From SXOA01 sp964444865 (lineage in GTDB: Bacteria; Planctomycetota; Planctomycetia; Pirellulales; Pirellulaceae): DNA of 27,653 nucleotides. Location of the stretch: assembly GCA_964444865.1 (NCBI GenBank), contig CAYUJE010000035.1, positions 1 to 27,653 of the forward strand. Reading direction: 5' to 3'. This document shows positions 18,871-25,853 of the stretch, piece by piece. The first letter of the stretch is position 1; every line of letters begins with the position of its first letter. A program made the position numbers and the translations under genes. The notes beneath the pieces were generated by a model, which was given only the letters and a program-made list of their open reading frames with translations, was not told where the DNA came from and did no database searches.

Positions 18871-21800
18871 TTAGTCGTGTGTATGTCCGTGGCAGAATTC
18901 GTCATGCCGCGGCCAGAGGTCGGAATCGTCGTCGGAAGTGTCTTTGCCATCGCCGGAGTCCTGGCCCGATTCGAGAATCTTGCGCATCAGGGCGGTCCGC
19001 ATCTTGTCCCGCTCGATGCGGCCCGCCTGAGCTTCGGCCCGGTCAAAGTACTTGCGTCCGTCGATCCAGGTCTGCTCGCACCGGGAAAGGGTTGAGAGGG
19101 GCGAGCTACTCCAAAGCACGAAGTCTGCCTGTTTGCCGGGCTCCAGTGAGCCGACGAATTGGTCGATGCGGAGTTGTTTGGCCGGGTTGAGCGTGACGAA
19201 TTTGAGGGCTTCCTCCTCGGGAACGCCGCCGTATTTCACCGCCTTGGCCGCTTCGTGATTGAGATGCCGGGCCAATTCCTGGTCGTCGGAATTGAAGGAG
19301 ACGACGACGCCGGCCTTGTGCATCAGGGAGCCGTTGTAGGGGATGGAGTCAAAAACCTCGAACTTATAGGCCCACCAGTCGGAGAAAGACGAGCCCATCA
19401 CTCCGTGCTTGGCCATCGCGTCCGCGACCTTGTACCCTTCCAAGATGTGCTGCAATGTGCCGATTCTGATCTTGTGGTCGTCGCAGACCCGAATCAGCGC
19501 CAGGATTTCATCCTGCCGGTAGCTGTGGCAGTGTATCCACCGCTTGCCACTGGCGACTTCGGCCAGGGCATCCAGTTCCAGGTCTTTTCGCGGTGGCAGG
19601 CCGGTATGATCTGCCGCCCATTTATCCTGCTGTTTTTGATAGTCCTTGGCGGCGGAGAGGGCATCACGCATGATTTGCTCCACACCCATCCGGCTCTGTG
19701 GATATCGACTGGTGAACTTCTCCCCCCAGTTGCTCTGCTTGACGTTTTCGCCGAGGGCGAATTTGATTCCCGGCGGTGCTTCGCGGAATTTCAGCTCCTC
19801 ACTTGGCAACCCCCAGCGGAGTTTAATCACCTGGTTCTGCCCGCCGATGGGATTCGCCGAGCCGTGCAGAATGTTGGAGGAAGTCACGCCGCCAGCCAAT
19901 TGGCGATAGATGTTGATATCGTTGGCATCAATGAAGTCCCCGATGCGAACTTCGGCGGTGATCGCTTGCGTCGCCTCATTCACGCCTCCGTCCGTCGCCA
20001 TGTGGGAATGACAGTCGATTATCCCCGGAGTTAGATGCTTGCCGGCCGCATCAAGGACGATTGCTCCCTCTGGAATCGGGACATCCTTGCCGACTGCCAC
20101 TATCTTTCCTTCCTGTACCAGTAAGGTCGCCCCCGATATTTTTCCGCCGGCTCCGCAGGTCCAGATAGTGGCATTCTTAATGGCAACCACTTTTGGTTGT
20201 TCCGGCTGTATTACTCGGCCGAAATCACCGAGGGGGAAATTCACGGGGTAGAGCGAGGGAGTTTCCGGCTTCTGTTCTTTCTTCTTGCCGCCAGATTTCT
20301 GAATTGGTTCCTTCGCCACTTGTGCTCCCTCCTCTTTCTCCTCCTTCTCTCCAATCTTTAGCTCCTTCACGACCGGCGGATCTACCTTTTCTCCTTCCTT
20401 CTCCTCCTTCTTGTCGTCTCCTTCCGTTGCCTCTTCTTCCTTGTCACTCGCTGACGGCCCCGCGCTCTGCTCCGCTTTGACATTCTCCTGGATGCCATCC
20501 GCCCAAACGACGCTGCCAAGCCAGGATTTCTTTCCTTCCGGCGGATAGGCGACAACGACGCTCAGTCGAGCCAGCCCTTCGTGGCCGAATACCTTTCCTT
20601 CGAAGTTCAAGTTGAGTTGTGATTCCCGCAAAATGACTTTGGCCAGTTTCGCTGCGTCCTTCTCGTCCTCTCCGCCTCCATCGCGGCGAATGGTTCCTTG
20701 TAGCGATTTGGCGGAACCTTTGAGTTGCACAATTGCCTTCGCGAAGCGGCCGTCAGCTCCGGCAAATTCAACGGTCCAAGTGCCACGGATGTCGGTTCTA
20801 GGCTCCGGCGCGAGCTCAAAACGGCAGCCATCCACCCAGGTCTCCAGAATCTTGGTTTTCTTGGCGAACAAGTCTCCGTCGGTTATTACCAGGTTGGCGG
20901 ATTTACCGGGCGCAATCGAGCCGTGGCGACCTTCCGCGCCCAAGAGTGCTGCCGGAGTAACCGTGAGTGCCCGCAACGCGCCGTCTGGAGAAAGACCGCG
21001 TTCGACAGCCCGCCGCACATTCGGCAGCAGGGCAGCTGGTTCCTTGAGACCGTAGCTGGTGAGGGCGAATTTCACGCCGGCTTTCTCCAGCCGGGCGGGA
21101 TTCTCTGGCGCGTGGTCCCAGTGCATTAACTCTTCGAGTGATACATCAAGCGACTCTTCCACGGTTCCCACCCTCGGCGGCCGAGGAAAGTTGACCGGCA
21201 GAATGATGGTTCGCCCGGCTGCTCTTACCAGGTCCAATCGCCGGTACTCCCTTCCACTGCCGCGAATGACGAGGGAAATGCCCTGCTCGCGAGCAAAGCG
21301 ATCGGCCCGATCAAAGAATTGCTCATTCGCGGCATCTATGATGACCAGCTTCTCGCCACCGAGGTAAGGCGCAAGAGCCGCCAGAGCGTCGTTTCGCTCT
21401 GGCCGCGGCAGCAAGGGATTCGCCTTGTAAGCCGCCGTGGCTTTGCCATACCAATCGGCGTCAAAAAACGTCTGCCGGGCAAGGGCAACGGCACCCATGG
21501 GGGAATTTGGATAATCGTCACGGTCGCGCCCTCGGGGGACGGTCAAGCGAACATGCTGGGCAATGTCGCTTTGCAGAACCGCCTTCGACGGCTCCGCTGC
21601 TCCGGTGCTAACGAGGGCACTCTTTCCCTTGATGATCCCCCCTTCCGGAGCGACTAAACGGGCAGTGATGCCGACCTCGCGGTATTTCTTGTTCAGCTCT
21701 TCGTCAACGGAATAATGGCGAGCGATGTCGAATTCGGGAGTGACCAATTCATTCCAATGCGTTGCTCCTGAGCGGCGGACCTGCAGCGGAACGGCCAATT

Positions 21801-22098
21801 CCGTAAAGGCGTCGATCAATCCTGCATAAACCGTCTTGCCAGGTAGATCGATCACACGGGCATCGGCGGGAATCGCTATGTCGGCCCCCGCGGCAACGAT
21901 CACGCCGTCGCGAAGAACAATGGCCCCTTTCTCAATCAACTTTCCCGGCTCAGGGACGATGCGAACATTCGTCAAGGCATAAACTGACGGCGTGTATTCG
22001 CGGAGCCCCTCGACGGGAACGGTTGAGGGAGGAGCGGCAGTTGCAGCCGTCGCCAAAATCAGGGCCAAGCCAACGAAAATGCGAAGCGGCAGTTTCAC
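18871..22098 (-). CDS. Exported two-module amidohydrolase fusion (degenerate N-module, intact C-module)
   Basis: A 1075-residue protein. I chose the GTG at 22098 because GAGGT lies 8 bases upstream and a signal peptide follows at once (VKLPLRIFVGLALILATAATA). Module 1 (about 30-420) has the amidohydrolase composite fold but no ligands: YAGLIDAFTE for PGLIDxHxH, IIDAAN and VIRGSG for the inner His. A beta-domain (about 430-535, IRGTWTVEFAGADG) and a Lys/Glu-rich linker (about 540-620) follow. Module 2 (about 630-1050) is intact: D695, H697, H699 (PGIIDCHSHM), H856 and H858 (WIHCHSY), H884 (TLQHILEG) and D938 (SFNSDD). The ligand set of module 2 predicts metal-dependent hydrolysis of an amide or ring substrate, probably peptide- or imidazolonepropionate-like, in the periplasm. 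Substrate unknown. Confidence 0.9.
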   Translation of the reverse strand: MKLPLRIFVGLALILATAATAAPPSTVPVEGLREYTPSVYALTNVRIVPEPGKLIEKGAIVLRDGVIVAAGADIAIPADARVIDLPGKTVYAGLIDAFTELAVPLQVRRSGATHWNELVTPEFDIARHYSVDEELNKKYREVGITARLVAPEGGIIKGKSALVSTGAAEPSKAVLQSDIAQHVRLTVPRGRDRDDYPNSPMGAVALARQTFFDADWYGKATAAYKANPLLPRPERNDALAALAPYLGGEKLVIIDAANEQFFDRADRFAREQGISLVIRGSGREYRRLDLVRAAGRTIILPVNFPRPPRVGTVEESLDVSLEELMHWDHAPENPARLEKAGVKFALTSYGLKEPAALLPNVRRAVERGLSPDGALRALTVTPAALLGAEGRHGSIAPGKSANLVITDGDLFAKKTKILETWVDGCRFELAPEPRTDIRGTWTVEFAGADGRFAKAIVQLKGSAKSLQGTIRRDGGGEDEKDAAKLAKVILRESQLNLNFEGKVFGHEGLARLSVVVAYPPEGKKSWLGSVVWADGIQENVKAEQSAGPSASDKEEEATEGDDKKEEKEGEKVDPPVVKELKIGEKEEKEEGAQVAKEPIQKSGGKKKEQKPETPSLYPVNFPLGDFGRVIQPEQPKVVAIKNATIWTCGAGGKISGATLLVQEGKIVAVGKDVPIPEGAIVLDAAGKHLTPGIIDCHSHMATDGGVNEATQAITAEVRIGDFIDANDINIYRQLAGGVTSSNILHGSANPIGGQNQVIKLRWGLPSEELKFREAPPGIKFALGENVKQSNWGEKFTSRYPQSRMGVEQIMRDALSAAKDYQKQQDKWAADHTGLPPRKDLELDALAEVASGKRWIHCHSYRQDEILALIRVCDDHKIRIGTLQHILEGYKVADAMAKHGVMGSSFSDWWAYKFEVFDSIPYNGSLMHKAGVVVSFNSDDQELARHLNHEAAKAVKYGGVPEEEALKFVTLNPAKQLRIDQFVGSLEPGKQADFVLWSSSPLSTLSRCEQTWIDGRKYFDRAEAQAGRIERDKMRTALMRKILESGQDSGDGKDTSDDDSDLWPRHDEFCHGHTHD

Positions 22099-22253
22099 GG
22101 GTGCGTACCTCAAGGAAGCGAAACGAGACAGTCCAACTCTACCATGCCGCCTGAGCATTTTCAGCCCGCAAATCGCTCCAAATCCCTGTATCCGGCCCGA
22201 TGCCAGGGGATTACATTAAAGGGCCGCTTCTCTCCTTTTTCCACGGGTTCTTC

Positions 22254-23609
22254 ATGACCAAGCAAAACCTAGCCGCCTTGCTTCTCCTCCTCGTTCTGCC
22301 CGGATTGTTGTTCGCGGAAGGGTCGCTTCCCTTGGCTACGACCCCGGCTACCGCTCTGGCGGATTATGTCGGCAAGAAGGACGACAGTTACAAGTGGTTC
22401 AAACGGTCCGAAGGAGAATATGCTGGCACAAAGTACGTGGAAATCATTCTCACTTCGCAGACCTGGAAAGACACCATTTGGAAACATCAACTTTTCATCC
22501 TTAAGCCGGAGAAGTGCAACGCGGCTTCCAAGCATGCGCTCCTGTTCATCACTGGAGGCGGCTGGCGGGACGAATTGGCCGAGCCAGGAGAAAGCAAACT
22601 GCCACGGGAAGCACCGCTGTTTGCTGAGATGGCGAACAAACTGCAAACCCCCATAGCCATCCTGCTGCACGTTCCACAACAGCCGATTTTCGATGGGAAG
22701 AAAGAGGATGCGGCCATCGCCCACACCTTCGCTCAGTATCTAAAGACGGAAGACTCCACCTGGCCGCTGTTGCTCCCAATGGTAAAGAGCGCGGTCCGCG
22801 GAATGGACGCGACGCAGGCGGCAGTCGAAAAGGAATGGAATTTGAAAATCGACACCTTCACCATCAGCGGTGCCAGCAAACGGGGTTGGACGACCTGGCT
22901 GACGGGGGCCACCGACAAACGGGCGACGGCCTTGGCACCGATGGTGATTGACACGCTGCAGATGGACAAGCAGATGGATTTGCAGAAGCTATCCTTCGGC
23001 GATTTGAGCGAGGAAATCAACGATTATAAAGAATTGAGCCTGGACAAATTCGTGAATACGCCCAAGGGCCAAAACCTGCTCAAGATTGTCGATCCTTACC
23101 GTTATCGGGCACTGTATACCCAGCCCAAACTAATCATTCTCGGCACGAACGACCCTTACTGGCCGCTCGATGCTCTGAATCTGTATTACGACGACCTGCC
23201 GGGAGACAAGTACATTCTCTATTGCCCGAACAACGTCCATGGACTCAAGGACTATCCCCGCATCTTCGGGAGCCTGAACGCTCTGCACCACAACATCACC
23301 GATCGCAAGAGATTGCCCAAACTGAAATGGGACTTTGCCGAGGCGGACGGAAAGCTGACCTTGCACGTTGGCTGCGATTTGAAGCCGGCAAAAGTGACGA
23401 CCTGGAGCACTTCTTCTGGCACACGGGATTTTCGCCAGTGCGAATGGAAAGCATCGGAGTCACAGGCCAGTGGTGATGGCTACGTTTGCACTCTCCCCGT
23501 GCCCGGACAGGGCTTTTCCGCCATGTTCGCCGAAGCCGTGTTTGAGGACGAAGGAGAGATGCCGTATTTCTTTTCGACGAATCTGCGGATTGTGGGCGGG
23601 AAGAAGTAA
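22254..23609 (+). CDS. Secreted PqaA-type protein (PhoPQ-activated pathogenicity-related family)
   Basis: A 451-residue alpha/beta hydrolase of PF10142 type. The ATG at 22254 starts directly on a signal peptide (NLAALLLLLVLPGLLFAEGS); the upstream ATG at 22200 would bury it behind 18 residues. Visible features: oxyanion loop LLFITGGGWRD, nucleophile S208 in TISGASKRGWTTWL, acid D300 in LGTNDPYWPLD, and base H329 in NNVHGLKDYP, a full catalytic triad. The family name comes from a Salmonella gene induced by PhoPQ; the substrate is unknown, and many environmental bacteria have secreted copies. The gene is divergent from the 1075-residue amidohydrolase gene (155 bases between starts) and ends 6 bases from the convergent gene at 23616. 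Confidence 0.92.
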   Translation: MTKQNLAALLLLLVLPGLLFAEGSLPLATTPATALADYVGKKDDSYKWFKRSEGEYAGTKYVEIILTSQTWKDTIWKHQLFILKPEKCNAASKHALLFITGGGWRDELAEPGESKLPREAPLFAEMANKLQTPIAILLHVPQQPIFDGKKEDAAIAHTFAQYLKTEDSTWPLLLPMVKSAVRGMDATQAAVEKEWNLKIDTFTISGASKRGWTTWLTGATDKRATALAPMVIDTLQMDKQMDLQKLSFGDLSEEINDYKELSLDKFVNTPKGQNLLKIVDPYRYRALYTQPKLIILGTNDPYWPLDALNLYYDDLPGDKYILYCPNNVHGLKDYPRIFGSLNALHHNITDRKRLPKLKWDFAEADGKLTLHVGCDLKPAKVTTWSTSSGTRDFRQCEWKASESQASGDGYVCTLPVPGQGFSAMFAEAVFEDEGEMPYFFSTNLRIVGGKK

Positions 23610-23615
23610 GCGAGA

Positions 23616-24380
23616 TCAAATCGCGGCGGAGTTCTTCTCCGTAATCGCTTCCACCTGGAATCGCGCCAAAGCCGACTCCTGCAGTTTCAACTTCGCCGCT
23701 TCCCAGGCGAAGAATGGAAAGTAACTTCCAAAGAGAATCCGCTCCAGCGGAACGGATTTGAGCAGCTTCGCAATGCCGGCGATTCCTTCGAGCGTGGCGA
23801 TGTCGAAGCTTACGCCGGCAGCGGCGAGCTGATCAACAACATCGGGGCGAAGAGGCATCAGGCCGTTGAGGATGATCAGTCGTAGGCCGGGATGCTGCTT
23901 CACCAATGCTTCCAGCGGACTGGCATCAACATCGGGGACTTGCAGCAGCGGATGCTGGGTGCGGGGGTCTTCCATCCGAATGACGAGTTGCACGATGAGC
24001 TTCTTCTCAGCAGCGAGCGAAAGCAATTCGGCAAAGTCGGGGTCATCGAGCTTGTAGCCGTGGTAGTTTGGATGCAGGCGGATGCCGGGCATTTTGTGGA
24101 CTTCGACGCAGCGGCGAAGGTCCTCTTTCCAATCGAGTAGTTTCGGATTGATCGTGCCGAACGGAATCAGCAGCGGTTTCTCTCCTCCGCCGTGCTTCTT
24201 GCATTCTTCCGTCAATCGCGAATTGACGGCCGAGATGTCTTTGTGAAGGAGCCCGTCAAAGCTACCGCACCAGGCTCTTTTCACACCGACGCCCCGAAGC
24301 TTATCAACCAGCGCCGGCGATTCATCACCGGGGAGTCGGCGAAAAGGCCAGCGAGAGAGATAGACATTGACGTCGATCAT
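23616..24380 (-). CDS. Amidohydrolase-2-like protein lacking metal ligands
   Basis: A 254-residue cytosolic TIM-barrel-like protein. The start MIDVNVYLSRWPFRRLPG aligns with the DxHxHLGxxPFR opening of the amidohydrolase-2 family (PF04909), but both metal His are N and Y. The terminal Asp of the family (FGSD) is Y in ILFGSYFPFF. GIRLHPNYHGY and the strand order are kept. It therefore looks like a pseudoenzyme or an enzyme with a different mechanism. The ATG at 24380 overlaps the stop of the upstream gene as ATGA, with AAGGGG 8 bases before it, so translation is coupled to the intact family member at 24377-25162. A heteromeric complex of active and inactive partner is a reasonable inference. 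Confidence 0.85.
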   Translation of the reverse strand: MIDVNVYLSRWPFRRLPGDESPALVDKLRGVGVKRAWCGSFDGLLHKDISAVNSRLTEECKKHGGGEKPLLIPFGTINPKLLDWKEDLRRCVEVHKMPGIRLHPNYHGYKLDDPDFAELLSLAAEKKLIVQLVIRMEDPRTQHPLLQVPDVDASPLEALVKQHPGLRLIILNGLMPLRPDVVDQLAAAGVSFDIATLEGIAGIAKLLKSVPLERILFGSYFPFFAWEAAKLKLQESALARFQVEAITEKNSAAI

Positions 24381-25162
24381 AGCTTGATCCCCTTCGCCTC
24401 TAAGATCGGCATCATCATCCGCTTCAAGTTCTCTCCCAAAATGGCGACTTTGGCGGCAGCAGTGATGTTGGCCGAGTACACCTTGCCAAGTTGCGAAGCG
24501 AAGCTGCGGCCACCGATGTCGCTGCCGTAGATGATCCGTTCCGGGCCGAGTTCGCGGACGGCCATTTCCACAAATCCAGCAGTAGGGTCAGAGCCGCCGA
24601 GGTCGATGGAGAGATTCTTGATCTCGCGAACAACACGAATCCCTCGCTCCCAGTCGCCGCCGGTATGGCCGCAGATCATCGGCACGTTCGGATGCCGGCC
24701 GGCAAGTTCGACCAGATCCATCGGCGTCGATTCGCCGGGAAGGTTCCCTCCCGTCTTGAGCCAGGTGTGCTGAAAGATGACAGCTTTCAGCTCCGCAGCT
24801 CGCCGGATAATGCTGTCCAGCCGCTTGTCGTTGGCCCGCACGGCCACCCAGAGCTTGACACCGACCATCGGCCCATCCTTAACACAACGGTCCAGTTCTT
24901 TGAGGCTCTCTTCCTCATGCTTTGGGTTCAGATACACAAACCCAAACGCCCGGTGATGCCAATGCGAAAGAGCCTGAATCACCTCATCATTTTGCCGGCG
25001 AAACTCCTCGGGCGTCGGGTCAGTCGCCCACGGCATCCCCATGTAAAAAACCAGCCGCTTCACGCCAACCCGGTCGGCAATTTCCATAATTTGCGAAATC
25101 CGCTCCTCGGGCGTCCTGCCGTCGACGCCGGAGAGGTGGCAGTGGAGGTCCCAGATTTCCAT
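24377..25162 (-). CDS. Amidohydrolase-2 family metal-dependent hydrolase
   Basis: A 261-residue cytosolic enzyme of PF04909 type. The metal site is complete: D5, H7 and H9 in WDLHCHLSG, then FQHTW, MICGHTGGD and the terminal Asp in IIYGSDIGG. Family members are decarboxylases or hydrolases of cyclic or aromatic carboxylates; the substrate here is unknown. The frame is open to a TTG at 25192, which would overlap the nucleotidyltransferase gene; the ATG at 25162 places the metal motif five residues from the start as usual and leaves a 16-base gap. Its stop overlaps the start of the partner gene at 24380 (ATGA). Confidence 0.92.
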   Translation of the reverse strand: MEIWDLHCHLSGVDGRTPEERISQIMEIADRVGVKRLVFYMGMPWATDPTPEEFRRQNDEVIQALSHWHHRAFGFVYLNPKHEEESLKELDRCVKDGPMVGVKLWVAVRANDKRLDSIIRRAAELKAVIFQHTWLKTGGNLPGESTPMDLVELAGRHPNVPMICGHTGGDWERGIRVVREIKNLSIDLGGSDPTAGFVEMAVRELGPERIIYGSDIGGRSFASQLGKVYSANITAAAKVAILGENLKRMMMPILEAKGIKL

Positions 25163-25178
25163 ACGCCATGTCCCTGGT

Positions 25179-25619
25179 TCAACTACCTTCAAGAATCGCC
25201 AAATCCTGCAAATCCTTAGGACGGCCAGTGGCTTTCTTGTTGGCTTTGAGGTGCTCGAGTCCGATCACGGGGTAGGAAATCCCCTGGTATTCGCCCAGAA
25301 TGCGGTGTGTCCACGCATCGCTGAATTCGACGCCGTCAATCGAAGTGAGAATGTCGACGCGGTTGGGAACAATGCCCATTTGAAAGACGACGTCGGGCTG
25401 GGCAAAATCCTTCGGCTGAATTCGCGAAAGAGGCGCGCCAAAGCGGGTCAGACCGGCGTAGACTCTTTTGGCGTTCTCCGGGTCATGGCCGACCCAAACA
25501 TCAATATCACCGGTGGCTCGCACGTGCCCATGGGCCGCCAGCGCGAAACCCCCAACCACCATATACTCAGCGTTTTCCGCGGATAAGGCGCGCAATACGT
25601 CGAGGAAGTCCTTCTGCAT
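25179..25619 (-). CDS. MNT/DUF6036-type nucleotidyltransferase
   Basis: A 146-residue cytosolic protein of the minimal nucleotidyltransferase fold. Visible: VVGGFALAAHG at 21-31, the metal-binding pair D38xD40 in RATGDIDVWVG, the third Asp in RVDIL (D89), and the C-terminal tail HLKANKKATGRPKDLQDL typical of AbiEii/DUF6036-like proteins. Such enzymes transfer a nucleotide to a protein or RNA and occur as toxins or antitoxins in two-gene modules, or as orphan proteins. The ATG at 25619 has AGGAGG at 6-base spacing. It overlaps the 3' end of the small upstream gene by 53 bases, so the two are translated from one message. Confidence 0.9.
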   Translation of the reverse strand: MQKDFLDVLRALSAENAEYMVVGGFALAAHGHVRATGDIDVWVGHDPENAKRVYAGLTRFGAPLSRIQPKDFAQPDVVFQMGIVPNRVDILTSIDGVEFSDAWTHRILGEYQGISYPVIGLEHLKANKKATGRPKDLQDLAILEGS

Positions 25620-25818
25620 CCGCGTCCTCCTCACCCTTGAATGCCCAGGCAGAAACAGCCAGCGGCCACATCATATCCCATCGCTGCTCGATCGTGGTGC
25701 CATCCAAATCATCTTCTCGTCGTTGGTCTTTCAGTTTCCTGATTCGAACGCGCATCTCAGACCGCCCCAGCGTTGGGTCGGCGTCTTTTACGTCCTCGGA
25801 ATTGTTCAAATTGTCCAC
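25567..25818 (-). CDS. Small partner protein of the nucleotidyltransferase
   Basis: An 83-residue, highly charged protein (many R, K, D, E) with an aromatic patch RWDMMWPLAVSAWAFKGE near residues 46-63. I do not know its family name, but its arrangement, directly upstream of and overlapping a MNT-type gene by 53 bases, matches small proteins seen next to these enzymes in planctomycetes and suggests an antitoxin-like or regulatory partner. The 53-base overlap in another frame shows that the two coding frames coexist in the same DNA. The GTG at 25818 has no Shine-Dalgarno site and a TATAAT box 6 bases before it, so a leaderless message is possible; the in-frame ATG at 25755 is an alternative start. 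Confidence 0.6.
   Translation of the reverse strand: MDNLNNSEDVKDADPTLGRSEMRVRIRKLKDQRREDDLDGTTIEQRWDMMWPLAVSAWAFKGEEDADAEGLPRRIARLIRGKR
25626..25631 (-). promoter_or_regulatory. Strong Shine-Dalgarno site for the nucleotidyltransferase
   Basis: AGGAGG on the minus strand, six bases before the ATG at 25619. It lies inside the coding frame of the upstream small gene and decides the start against the GTG at 25634. Confidence 0.75.
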
Positions 25819-25824
25819 GAGTTA

Positions 25825-25830
25825 ATTATA
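25825..25830 (-). promoter_or_regulatory. Perfect -10 box just upstream of the small partner gene
   Basis: TATAAT on the minus strand ends 6 bases before the GTG at 25818, so transcription would start at or near the start codon. No good -35 hexamer was found. If used, the message is leaderless. Confidence 0.3.
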
Positions 25831-25853
25831 GCCGACGGCAGGGAGACGTGACT

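Noticed and set aside
22099..22158. Longer start of the two-module amidohydrolase at 22158
   Set aside because: The added 20 residues would precede the signal peptide; GTG at 22098 has a GAGGT site at good spacing.
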